DNA from: Asticcacaulis sp. AC402
GTDB taxonomy: Bacteria; Pseudomonadota; Alphaproteobacteria; Caulobacterales; Caulobacteraceae
Length of the DNA: 37,907 nucleotides
Assembly: GCF_000495835.1 (NCBI RefSeq)
Contig: NZ_AWGC01000041.1
Location: 1-37,907 of the forward strand
Reading direction: 5' to 3'
The stretch's first letter is position 1. Each line of letters opens with the position of its first letter. The notes under the pieces were generated by a model. The model saw only the letters and a program-made list of their open reading frames with translations, had not been told where the DNA came from and ran no database searches. A program made the position numbers and the translations under genes. This document shows, one piece after another, positions 18,489 to 25,463 of this stretch.

Positions 18489-18869
18489 ATGCCATCAGAA
18501 CCCGTCTACAGCCGCGCCGTTATCACGATAGACTCGCACAAGGCCCAGATCACGCGGCTCAACCACGATTCCCATCATTCCCACCTTATCAGGGCCAGCG
18601 GCAAATCCACGCCGCAACACAACAGCGATGTCCGCCATGTGCATGAGTTCTTCGCCGCCGTGTGCGATGACCTCACCGGCCTGGAGCAGGTGCTGGTGAC
18701 CGGCGGTCACAGCGGCCTGAGCGAATTCAGGCACTACGTCACCAGCCACCGCCCGGCTCTGGTCAACCGCATTGTCGGCTATGAAACCGTCAATGATCCA
18801 ACGGAAGGCCAACGCGTCGCCTTCGGCCGCGCCTATTTCGACAAGATCAGGGATGGCCTCGTCCCCTGA
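18489..18869 (+). CDS. eRF1 domain-3-like small protein (translational machinery protein family)
   Basis: The 126-aa product matches a family of bacterial proteins related to domain 3 of eRF1/Dom34: a start of the form AVITIDSHKAQITRLN, a His-rich stretch (HDSHHSHLIRASGK), EQVLVTGGHSGLSEFRHYV, and the end HRPALVNRIVGYETVNDPTE with FGRAYFDKI. Members are often annotated as stalled-ribosome or translational machinery proteins; biochemical proof for the bacterial forms is scarce. The ATG has AGGAAG seven bases upstream. It follows the pentapeptide-repeat gene by 89 bp on the same strand, with no obvious terminator between, so co-transcription is possible. Confidence 0.72.
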   Translation: MPSEPVYSRAVITIDSHKAQITRLNHDSHHSHLIRASGKSTPQHNSDVRHVHEFFAAVCDDLTGLEQVLVTGGHSGLSEFRHYVTSHRPALVNRIVGYETVNDPTEGQRVAFGRAYFDKIRDGLVP

Positions 18870-18979
18870 TGTCCAGATCGCGGTCGCACGCGCCATAAAC
18901 CGGGTCAAGATCAGCCACGATTTGACGGTCGTTTCAAGTGAGTCTGGCCGTCCCGATAATCGCGATTCCAAGTTTGAGC

Positions 18980-19150
18980 TTGACGGGAAAAATAGATTTA
19001 AGTATAAGCCTGTCATCGACTTTTGCTTGTCTGCTGATTTGTTTTGCGCTTTACACGCGCTTCTAGCGAACCTTCCATTCAAAATTTAATCGAGAGGTGG
19101 CTGTGCATGTGTGCAGTCACGTATAACACTACCATTGAAAAGGGTTCATT
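18980..19150 (+). promoter_or_regulatory. cspA promoter and long 5' leader
   Basis: A good sigma-70-type promoter is present: TTGACG at 18980-18985, a 17-bp spacer, and TATAAG at 19003-19008. It predicts a start near 19015 and an untranslated leader of about 135 nt before the cspA ATG. Long structured leaders that act as cold-sensing elements are known for Escherichia coli cspA. AAGGG lies about seven bases before the ATG. The promoter is seen; leader function is inferred. Confidence 0.65.
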
Positions 19151-19360
19151 ATGAGCACAGGTACAGTTAAGTGGTTTAATTCCACCAAGGGTTTTGGCTT
19201 CATCGAGCCGTCGGACGGCGGCCAGGACGTATTCGTTCACATCAGTGCCGTTGAACGCGCTGGCATGAACGGTCTCAATGAAGGCCAAAAGGTCTCCTAC
19301 GAACTGCAACGCGATGCAAAGTCCGGCAAGATGTCGGCCGAGCAACTCGAAGCCGCATAA
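19151..19360 (+). CDS. cspA: Cold-shock protein (CspA family)
   Basis: A 69-aa single cold-shock domain, an RNA/ssDNA-binding OB fold. RNP1 is seen in KGFGFIEP and RNP2 in VFVHISAV. The start [18 protein letters not shown] is canonical. It acts in the cytoplasm as an RNA chaperone. It has its own promoter, a leader of about 135 nt and a strong terminator, so it is a single-gene unit. Whether this paralogue is cold-induced cannot be told from sequence alone. Confidence 0.96.
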   Translation: MSTGTVKWFNSTKGFGFIEPSDGGQDVFVHISAVERAGMNGLNEGQKVSYELQRDAKSGKMSAEQLEAA

Positions 19361-19387
19361 GTTACGGTCAAGAACCGTGATTTACGA

Positions 19388-19417
19388 AAGGCCGGCCCTC
19401 AGGGGTCGGCCTTTTTT
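19388..19417 (+). terminator. Rho-independent terminator of cspA
   Basis: The stem AAGGCCGGCC / GGTCGGCCTT (one G-T type mismatch) is followed by TTTTTT. It begins 27 bp after the cspA stop. Confidence 0.9.
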
Positions 19418-19442
19418 GTTGCGCAATGAGCCCGACAGAACC

Positions 19443-19811
19443 CTACAACCGCGTCCAGCTCACCGTCTTGCACACCAGCCCGCCCAGGATGCAGCCCGAG
19501 GTGGTCATACCCGCATCCTTGACACGAATGGTCAGGCGGTAATTCAGATTGCGCTGCGGATCGAACGCCTTGCCTTTCCAGATGTCACCCTCAGCCTTGA
19601 CCGACATGACCAGCACATCGCCAACCTTTTCGTCTTTTAAACCCGGCTTGATCCAGGTGTTGACGGCGCACAGGTCGGGACCGCATGGTGCGATGGTCAC
19701 CGTGGCATTGCCGTCGCCGCGCGCCCAATCGCCTTGCGGCGATGCCTGAGCCACGGCCGGCGCTACGAACAGGCCAATACATGCTACAACGGTCAAAATC
19801 GAATGCTTCAT
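19443..19811 (-). CDS. Secreted DUF2147 family protein
   Basis: The 122-aa product has a signal peptide (SILTVVACIGLFVAPAVAQA) and a compact domain of DUF2147 type: GDWARGDGNATVTIAPCG, LCAVNTWIKPG, then DVLVMSVKAEGD and the C-terminal GMTTSGCILGGLVCKTVSWT. The four cysteines suggest two disulfides in the periplasm. Function is unknown. The ATG at 19811 is preceded by GGAG at seven bases; an in-frame TTG at 19823 is less likely. It points toward cspA, ending just after the cspA terminator. Confidence 0.85.
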   Translation of the reverse strand: MKHSILTVVACIGLFVAPAVAQASPQGDWARGDGNATVTIAPCGPDLCAVNTWIKPGLKDEKVGDVLVMSVKAEGDIWKGKAFDPQRNLNYRLTIRVKDAGMTTSGCILGGLVCKTVSWTRL

Positions 19812-19954
19812 AACGGACTCCAAAGTCTTGGCGAAAGTTGTTTACGTAACGGCGACGCCGGCGGATTAGTCGGCGCGATAAAAGTCCGCGGGCAGAACGT
19901 CCAGAGTGAACCGGCGTCTGACGCCCGGCGTACCATAACAAAATGGAGCAAAAT

Positions 19955-20758
19955 ATGGATATCCTTCCTCTGATTGCGATTGCTGTGGGCCTGAGCGTGC
20001 TGATGACGGTCGCATGGGCCATTCAGCGCGCGACTGGCTCCAGCGGCTGGATCGACGCCATCTGGTCGATCGCCGTCGGTCTGGGCGGTATTGCCGCCGC
20101 TGCGTGGCCTGAGGCCGGCGCCGTTGATGAGCGCCGCATGGCCGTCGGGGTCCTGGTGATGCTGTGGGCCTTGCGGCTGGCCGGCCACATCACAGCCCGC
20201 ACCCACGGCGCGCAGGATGACCCGCGCTATGCCAAGCTGATGCAGGACTGGGGCCGGGATGGTCCGCGCAATTTGTTCGTGTTCCTGCAGATCCAGGCTG
20301 CGGCCGCGTTCGTCCTGGTTCTGGCCGTGCGTCTGGCCGCGGTCAATCCCCATGCGTTCCCCACCCTTACCGATGTGATCGGCGTGGTGCTGCTAATCAT
20401 TGCCATCGCCGGCGAGACCGTCGCCGACTCCCAACTTCGGCGCTTCGGCAAGACCCACAAGGGAGCCGTCTGCGATACTGGGTTGTGGGCGTGGTCGCGC
20501 CACCCCAACTACTTTTTCGAGTGGCTGGGCTGGGTCGCCTGGGCTGTCGTGGCCTTCGATCCCGCCAATACGTGGAGCCTTCTCGCCCTCGCCGCCCCGG
20601 CCCTGATGTACTATCTGCTGGTCTATGCTTCGGGCATACCGCCGCTCGAAGCCCATATGCTGGCCACGCGGGGTGAGGCCTTCCGCGCCTATCAGCGTCG
20701 TGTCAGCCCCTTTTTCCCCTTACCTCCTAAAAAGCACGTCAAAGGAGCCACCTCATGA
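19955..20758 (+). CDS. DUF1295 integral membrane protein (steroid 5-alpha-reductase-like fold)
   Basis: The 267-aa protein has about six to seven hydrophobic helices (LIAIAVGLSVLMTVAWAI, AAAFVLVLAVRLAAV, VIGVVLLIIAIAGETVA). It carries the family signature near the C-terminus, DTGLWAWSRHPNYFFEWLGW, which in related membrane reductases and isoprenyl methyltransferases forms part of the cofactor and substrate pocket. The ATG at 19955 has GGAG six bases upstream, better than the ATG at 19943, which would put GGAG inside the coding region. Its stop overlaps the start of the next gene (ATGA), a sign of translational coupling with a Cfa-like methyltransferase. A lipid-modifying role, perhaps reducing a methylated or methylenated acyl chain, is inferred from this partner. 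Confidence 0.85.
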   Translation: MDILPLIAIAVGLSVLMTVAWAIQRATGSSGWIDAIWSIAVGLGGIAAAAWPEAGAVDERRMAVGVLVMLWALRLAGHITARTHGAQDDPRYAKLMQDWGRDGPRNLFVFLQIQAAAAFVLVLAVRLAAVNPHAFPTLTDVIGVVLLIIAIAGETVADSQLRRFGKTHKGAVCDTGLWAWSRHPNYFFEWLGWVAWAVVAFDPANTWSLLALAAPALMYYLLVYASGIPPLEAHMLATRGEAFRAYQRRVSPFFPLPPKKHVKGATS

Positions 20759-21768
20759 GCCTGCTGGCCGCCGCCGCTGAACGCGCTCCGATTCCCGACG
20801 CCATCACACTTGCTACCATTGATTGGCTGGTCGGCCAGACCCGGCGTCAGTTGGGGCGAGAAGCCATGGGCGAAGACGCATTCGCCGCAGCGATGAGCGA
20901 CTACGCCATCGCCGAACACACCGCCGACGCCAACAGCCAGCACTATGAGTTGCCGCCGGAGTTCTTCGCGCTGATCCTGGGCGCACGGCGTAAATATTCC
21001 TGCTGTTACTATCCCTCCGACAGCACGACACTCGACGACGCCGAGGAGAATGCCCTGGCCCAAACTTGCGATCACGCCGACCTTCACGATGGTCAGGACG
21101 TCCTCGAACTGGGCTGCGGCTGGGGCTCACTGTCGCTGTATATGGCTCAGAAATATCCCGGATCGCGCTTTACGGCGGTGTCCAATTCCCATTCTCAGCG
21201 CCAGTTTATCCTGTCAGAAGCGAACCGGCTGGGCGTGAAAAATCTGAACGTCGTCACGGCCGACATGAATGACTTTGCCAGCCAGGATCGCTTTGATCGT
21301 ATCGTCAGTGTCGAGATGTTCGAGCACATGTCCAACTGGCAGGCTCTGCTGGCGCGGGCGCGCAGCTGGCTGAACGATGACGGTCGCCTGTTCCTGCACG
21401 TCTTCACCCACCGCAAGCACTCCTATCGCTTCCGCAACGATGGCAGCGACTGGATCGGCAAGTATTTTTTCACCGGTGGCATCATGCCGGCGCAGGATCT
21501 GCCACACCGCTTCCCTGACCTGTTCGAAGTCGAAAACGAATGGCGCTGGTCGGGCGATCACTACCGCCGCACGGCCATGGACTGGCTGGACAATTTCGAC
21601 GCCGAACAGGGGCGGATCCTGCCGATTTTGCGTGCGGTCTACGGCCGTCAGGCGGGGCTGTGGCGGCGGCGCTGGCGGTTGTTTTTCCTGGCGACGGCGG
21701 GTCTTTGGGGCCATGCCGGCGGCGCCGAATGGGGTGTCGGCCATTACCGCCTGAAGGCGGTGTCCTGA
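20755..21768 (+). CDS. Cyclopropane-fatty-acid synthase-like SAM methyltransferase
   Basis: The 337-aa product has the SAM-binding motif VLELGCGWGSLSLYMAQKY at about residues 115-135, the Cfa-family segment FDRIVSVEMFEHMSNW and a C-terminal part with HYRRTAMDWLDNFD. The family transfers a methylene or methyl group from SAM to the double bond of phospholipid acyl chains at the inner membrane. It is shorter than E. coli Cfa (about 380 aa) and lacks the full N-terminal lipid-binding domain. The start overlaps the DUF1295 stop. The paired membrane protein suggests the product may be a methylated rather than a cyclopropane fatty acid. It converges with the CorA-type gene with only 3 bp between stops. 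Confidence 0.88.
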   Translation: MSLLAAAAERAPIPDAITLATIDWLVGQTRRQLGREAMGEDAFAAAMSDYAIAEHTADANSQHYELPPEFFALILGARRKYSCCYYPSDSTTLDDAEENALAQTCDHADLHDGQDVLELGCGWGSLSLYMAQKYPGSRFTAVSNSHSQRQFILSEANRLGVKNLNVVTADMNDFASQDRFDRIVSVEMFEHMSNWQALLARARSWLNDDGRLFLHVFTHRKHSYRFRNDGSDWIGKYFFTGGIMPAQDLPHRFPDLFEVENEWRWSGDHYRRTAMDWLDNFDAEQGRILPILRAVYGRQAGLWRRRWRLFFLATAGLWGHAGGAEWGVGHYRLKAVS

Positions 21769-21771
21769 CCG

Positions 21772-22737
21772 TCAGATCCACCGCCGCAGCTTGAAAACAA
21801 ACAACAAAAATACGATAATACCACCCATGATCCCGCAGACGCCCCAGAAGGCCTCAGGACTGTGCAGGAACGGCATATGGTCGAAATTCATGCCATAGAT
21901 CGAGGCGATCAGGGTCAGGGGCAGGAAGATCACTGAGGTGATCGAGATCAGCTTGATGATGGTGCTCTGTTCGATGTTGATCAGGCCCAGCGCCGCCTCC
22001 AGCAGGAAAGCGATATTGCTGGATACAGACATGGCATGGTCGGCCAGCGCGCCGACATCCTGAGCGGTGGTCGACAAGCGCTCGCGGAAACCCTGCAGGT
22101 GCGCGAGCGTGAGCCCGCCCACCCCCGCTTCCAGGTCCGACGCGAACGCAATCAAACGCTTCAGCGAGGCGAGTGAGTCGCGAATACGAGCATTGTTGTT
22201 CTGCGCTGCACCGAGTTGAATGATGACATTTTCCAGCCCTGCCCGCCTGCGCCGGACGAAGACGGACTTTGACAGGGCGTCCAGGCTTTCTGCGGAGGTT
22301 TCGATCAGGTCTGCGCTGCGCTGGATCAGCAGGTCGAGCAGGTTGAGAAATGTGGTCGGGCCATCGTGGCACAGGGCCGGCTGTTTGCTGATCTGGCCTG
22401 CGAAGACCTTGAATGTCGTCGGCTCGATATAGCGGATGGTGACCAGGCGCCCCCCGGTCAGAACAAAGGTGACGGGTCCCGATTGCAGTTGCTTTTCGCC
22501 ACCGAAGCAGGCGATCTGAGCGGTCATGAAGGCGGCGCCATCTTCCATGTAGAGCCGCGACGACAGCTCGATTTCCGCCATGTCTTCGCGCGTCGGCAAG
22601 AGCACGCCCAGTTGCTGCTCCATGCGCAGTTCTTCATCGCGCGTCGGGTTTAACAGGTCGACCCACACGATATTGGCTGGCATGCCCCGATCATCAAGCG
22701 GCGCTTCGTGCAAAGAACAGGTGTGCAAGGTCAGCAT
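21772..22737 (-). CDS. CorA-family divalent metal transporter
   Basis: The 321-aa product has a large cytoplasmic N-terminal domain (VWVDLLNPTRDEELRMEQQL, PVTFVLTGGRLVTIRY), a long helical part, and two C-terminal membrane helices. The first helix ends in the hallmark YGMNF loop that forms the ion selectivity filter. The last residues (FKLRRWI) fit the basic tail on the cytoplasmic side. CorA homologues carry Mg2+, Co2+ or, for ZntB members, Zn2+; sequence alone does not decide between them. It is a single-gene unit divided from the CHAP gene by a terminator. Confidence 0.92.
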   Translation of the reverse strand: MLTLHTCSLHEAPLDDRGMPANIVWVDLLNPTRDEELRMEQQLGVLLPTREDMAEIELSSRLYMEDGAAFMTAQIACFGGEKQLQSGPVTFVLTGGRLVTIRYIEPTTFKVFAGQISKQPALCHDGPTTFLNLLDLLIQRSADLIETSAESLDALSKSVFVRRRRAGLENVIIQLGAAQNNNARIRDSLASLKRLIAFASDLEAGVGGLTLAHLQGFRERLSTTAQDVGALADHAMSVSSNIAFLLEAALGLINIEQSTIIKLISITSVIFLPLTLIASIYGMNFDHMPFLHSPEAFWGVCGIMGGIIVFLLFVFKLRRWI

Positions 22738-22773
22738 GGAGGTCCCCGGCGTAATCCGAGAACACCTTCCATG

Positions 22774-22808
22774 AAAAAAGGCGGCGGCTCAAGTGAGAAC
22801 CGCCGCCC
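22774..22808 (-). terminator. Rho-independent terminator of the CHAP amidase gene
   Basis: The perfect 8-bp stem GGCGGCGG / CCGCCGCC is followed in the minus direction by six T residues. It starts 20 bp past the stop codon at 22829 and lies upstream of the corA-type start. Confidence 0.92.
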
Positions 22809-22828
22809 TTCCTGGATTTCGCAGTGGC

Positions 22829-23761
22829 TTACGGACGGCTCGGGGCCTTGGCGGCAGGGGCGCCGCCAGCATTGGGGGGCGTGACCGCCGCAATGTCGGA
22901 AGGCGCCTTGTCGGCCCCAATGCGCGCCACAATGGCAGCAGCGTCCTTGCCCGTGACACGGGCCGCGACGGTATTGGCGCGGACATTCAGGAAGCCGCGG
23001 TCGTTGCTGGGGGTCAGGGCGGCCTTCAGATCGGCCGGCAGTTCCGGCGTCGGCGTGGAATCGGCGGCAGCAATCTGTTGATACTGTTGGGGCTCAGGTG
23101 GCAGGCCTTCCGATTCGGCGATGACCTTTTGGGCCTGGGCCTGGCCTTCGGCGGTATCCTGATAGATGAAACCGTTGGTGGCATAGACTGTGGTGCCAAA
23201 ATCGTTCAGTGGGCCGTACCACACCTTGACCTTGGACCAGTCGCCCTTGGCCGACACGTCCATGACGTTGACGTCCTTTTCGACCTGGCCCCGGCGGCCG
23301 TTGATCGGCGACCAGTTGGCGTGGGTGATCTGAATATAACGGTCGGTGATGATCTGTGAGACCACGGCGACATGGCCGCGGTTCATCTTGCCCTGACGCG
23401 GGAAGACCATAACCGCGCCGGGCTGGGGCGCCCGGCCGGTATTGTACTTGGCATTGGCCTTGTCCCACCAGGTCCAGGCGTCACCGAAGATCTGCATGCC
23501 GGTCAGCGACCGGGCAAAAGTGACGCACTGCCAATACGGAGACCTGGCGGAACCGGAGGACAGACGCGAAGACGTCTTGATCGCCTTGGCCTTGCGTACC
23601 TTGGCGGAAACCTTGGCCGAGGACTTTACGGAAGACTTAATCTTGACGGTTTGAGTGGCGGCGGGTTTAGCCGTTGCCGCGGCCGCACTGGTAGCGTAAA
23701 ACGCTGGTGCAGCGCACAAGGTGAAAGCGGCTATGACGAATGCCGACACGGTTTTCTTCAC
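22829..23761 (-). CDS. Secreted CHAP-domain peptidoglycan amidase/endopeptidase
   Basis: The 310-aa product has a signal peptide (SAFVIAAFTLCAAPAFY to AAAA) and a Lys/Ser/Ala-rich basic linker (residues 38-65). A CHAP domain follows, with the catalytic Cys at 79 (YWQCVTFARSLTG), His at 130 (NRGHVAVVSQ) and Asn at 149 (THANW). CHAP enzymes cut peptide bonds in peptidoglycan. A long Ala/Pro-rich tail of about 100 residues follows, with no recognised domain. The start is a GTG at 23761 with GGAG seven bases upstream. The gene ends in a strong terminator. A role in cell-wall remodelling is inferred. Confidence 0.88.
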   Translation of the reverse strand: MKKTVSAFVIAAFTLCAAPAFYATSAAAATAKPAATQTVKIKSSVKSSAKVSAKVRKAKAIKTSSRLSSGSARSPYWQCVTFARSLTGMQIFGDAWTWWDKANAKYNTGRAPQPGAVMVFPRQGKMNRGHVAVVSQIITDRYIQITHANWSPINGRRGQVEKDVNVMDVSAKGDWSKVKVWYGPLNDFGTTVYATNGFIYQDTAEGQAQAQKVIAESEGLPPEPQQYQQIAAADSTPTPELPADLKAALTPSNDRGFLNVRANTVAARVTGKDAAAIVARIGADKAPSDIAAVTPPNAGGAPAAKAPSRP

Positions 23762-23859
23762 GCTGTTACTCCGTGAAAATTGAGCCCCGTGGTTTTGTTA
23801 CAACAGAATAATAAAATTTCAACAAACTTTTCGGCCTATCACGTAAAATGTTAACCGAG

Positions 23860-24987
23860 TTACTCGCCTGGGGATAGGTGTTTTTCGCGTTTGCGAGACG
23901 ACCAGCGCTCACCCCAACGAAGACCCAAGTCCCTGATAATGTTGCGGAAAGGTCGCTCGATCAGGTGGTGCGCCAGCATGCTCAACGGGATCAGCGCCAT
24001 AAGGCCGGCCAGCCACCAGAAGAAGGGCAACGGGCCTTCGCTGCCCAGCAGCCTATGGACGCCCTTCAGGTAGACCCACGTCCACGGCACATAGATCATG
24101 TAGGTAGCGAAGCTGATTTCGCCGAGATAGACAAGCACCTTGCTCGACAGGATGCCGCCCGTCTCCGCACCGCCGGCATCGCGGCCAAAGCCTGCCAGGG
24201 ACAGGACCAGAAGCCCCAGCGCCAGGACGGCGACTGTATCGGTACCGTTGAACGAGGTGGCGATGATGACGGTCAGGCTGGCGATCACGGCGCCGGCGAC
24301 AGCCAGTTTCGGGTTGGCGACGGCGCCATTGCGCCAGGCCAAGTACAGGGCGGCACCGAACAGGAAGGTCGGGACGATTCGCAGCGCCCCCCACTCGAAG
24401 GTCGCCTTGGTCAGCGGGAAGCCCGCGATGGCGCCAAACGCGAGGTTCAAAGCTACCACGACAGCAGCGGCCAGGGCGACAGCGACGATCGGGCGTTCGC
24501 GCAGGCGCCACGCGCCCCAGGCGACGGCGGGGAAGCACAGATAGGCGAACCATTCGGCCGAGATCGACCAGGACGGATGGTTAAACGACGCGCTGGGCGC
24601 CAGGCCCCAGGCCTGGGTCAGGGTCAGGTGGGCGGGTAAGGCGGCCCAGTTGGCCGCATTGGCGTCGAGTTGCACGCCTTTAAGTGCCGCAGCACCGATC
24701 AGCAGGATGGTGAACAGCAGAGTGGCGGCGTGCAGCGGATAGACCCGCGCCAGCCGATGGTTGACGAAGGTACCATAGGAAAACCGCCCCTCGCCCACGC
24801 TGTCGAGATAGACGTGGGACAGTATGAAGCCCGACAGGATGAAGAATAAATCGACGCCGAGATAGCCATGCTCCATCAGCCCGAAACTGATCGGCGTATT
24901 GAGCTGATGGATATAGGTGTAGAGCACGACCCACACGGCGGCGAAGAACCGGAGCGAGGTCAGGGGTTTGAGATGGTCCTGCGGCAT
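23860..24987 (-). CDS. Acyltransferase family 3 membrane protein (OafA/YrhL type)
   Basis: The 375-aa product has about ten membrane helices and the family features: N-terminal PLTSLRFFAAVWVVLYTYIH, then GYLGVDLFFILSGFILSHVY, the RLARVYPLHAATL motif, and SWSISAEWFAYLCFP. These proteins transfer acyl groups, usually acetyl, from the cytoplasm to extracellular or lipid-linked sugars. Here the usual H in the first motif is seen in YIHQLN. Substrate and pathway are unknown, since no glycosyltransferase genes are nearby. ATG 24987 is preceded by AGGA. Its stop is 98 bp upstream of the CHAP amidase start on the same strand. Confidence 0.88.
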   Translation of the reverse strand: MPQDHLKPLTSLRFFAAVWVVLYTYIHQLNTPISFGLMEHGYLGVDLFFILSGFILSHVYLDSVGEGRFSYGTFVNHRLARVYPLHAATLLFTILLIGAAALKGVQLDANAANWAALPAHLTLTQAWGLAPSASFNHPSWSISAEWFAYLCFPAVAWGAWRLRERPIVAVALAAAVVVALNLAFGAIAGFPLTKATFEWGALRIVPTFLFGAALYLAWRNGAVANPKLAVAGAVIASLTVIIATSFNGTDTVAVLALGLLVLSLAGFGRDAGGAETGGILSSKVLVYLGEISFATYMIYVPWTWVYLKGVHRLLGSEGPLPFFWWLAGLMALIPLSMLAHHLIERPFRNIIRDLGLRWGERWSSRKREKHLSPGE

Positions 24988-25111
24988 GGTGTTCGATCCT
25001 GGGGCACAGGGATTAAGATACCGCTGTGCAGTGCGTCAAAAACTATCCCGAAACGGGAATTTGACGGGAAGCGTGCAGGAAATGTGCCTGATGGCGTGCG
25101 CGCTAGGGTCT

Positions 25112-25249
25112 AATACCAAGCGTCATTCTTTATGAGGCTTATACCAATCCACGATGAGCTTGACTCATCGTGGATTGGCAAGGGCGACTGCCCGCCCGAG
25201 CTTCTGCGAGGAGCCATGCGGCGCTTGAGCTAAAAAAGCGAATACCAAC
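25112..25249 (-). repeat. Dispersed intergenic repeat, family B, full copy
   Basis: On the minus strand it reads: TTGGTATTCGC, a T-rich AGCTCAAGCGCC core, AGAAGCTCGGGCGGGCAGTC, the palindrome AATCCACGATGAG-tcaag-CTCATCGTGGATT, then the block AAGCCTCATAAAGAATGACG closing in CTTGGTATT. Compare the copy at 28431-28586, where the CTCATAAAGAATGACG block lies at the other end. Confidence 0.8.
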
Positions 25250-25296
25250 CGCACCTTATCTTGCAAGATGTGTCAGTCTTTTCGTGGGTTGGTATT

Positions 25297-25400
25297 AGAG
25301 CGCAATCCGATAAAGTGGAAGCCACGTTTCGGACAAATTGCGCGACACAACAAAAACTTAGAGCGAGATGGCGATTCTACCTAAAGCCATCCCGCTCTAG
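25297..25400 (+). repeat. Dispersed double-hairpin repeat, family A, copy 2
   Basis: It starts AGAGCGCAATCCGATAAAGT, with an imperfect first hairpin closed by GCGCAAT/ATTGCGC. The second hairpin is TAGAGCGAGATGGC at 25359-25372 with GCCATCCCGCTCTA at 25386-25399, one mismatch in 14 bp. It ends CTAG. Confidence 0.85.
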
Positions 25401-25403
25401 TAT

Positions 25404-25427
25404 AAGGGTTCATGACTGCGAACCCTT
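25404..25427 (-). terminator. Possible terminator of the AbgT gene
   Basis: The perfect 8-bp inverted repeat AAGGGTTC / GAACCCTT with an eight-base loop lies 37 bp past the stop. The tail is only weakly T-rich (TTATA), so this is tentative. Confidence 0.4.
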
Positions 25428-25463
25428 TGAACCCACGTCAGGTTGGACACCAGCCTTGCCTGC

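Larger units (their letters stand above)
24988..25463. other. 476-bp intergenic region rich in repeats
   Basis: It lies between the acyltransferase start and the AbgT stop, both on the minus strand. It contains a family B repeat (25112-25249), a family A double hairpin (25297-25400) and a short inverted repeat (25404-25427). No convincing gene was found in it. Confidence 0.8.

Noticed and set aside
22789-23776. Plus-strand frames opposite the CHAP gene
   Set aside because: Shadows; the minus strand has the catalytic Cys/His/Asn, signal peptide and terminator.
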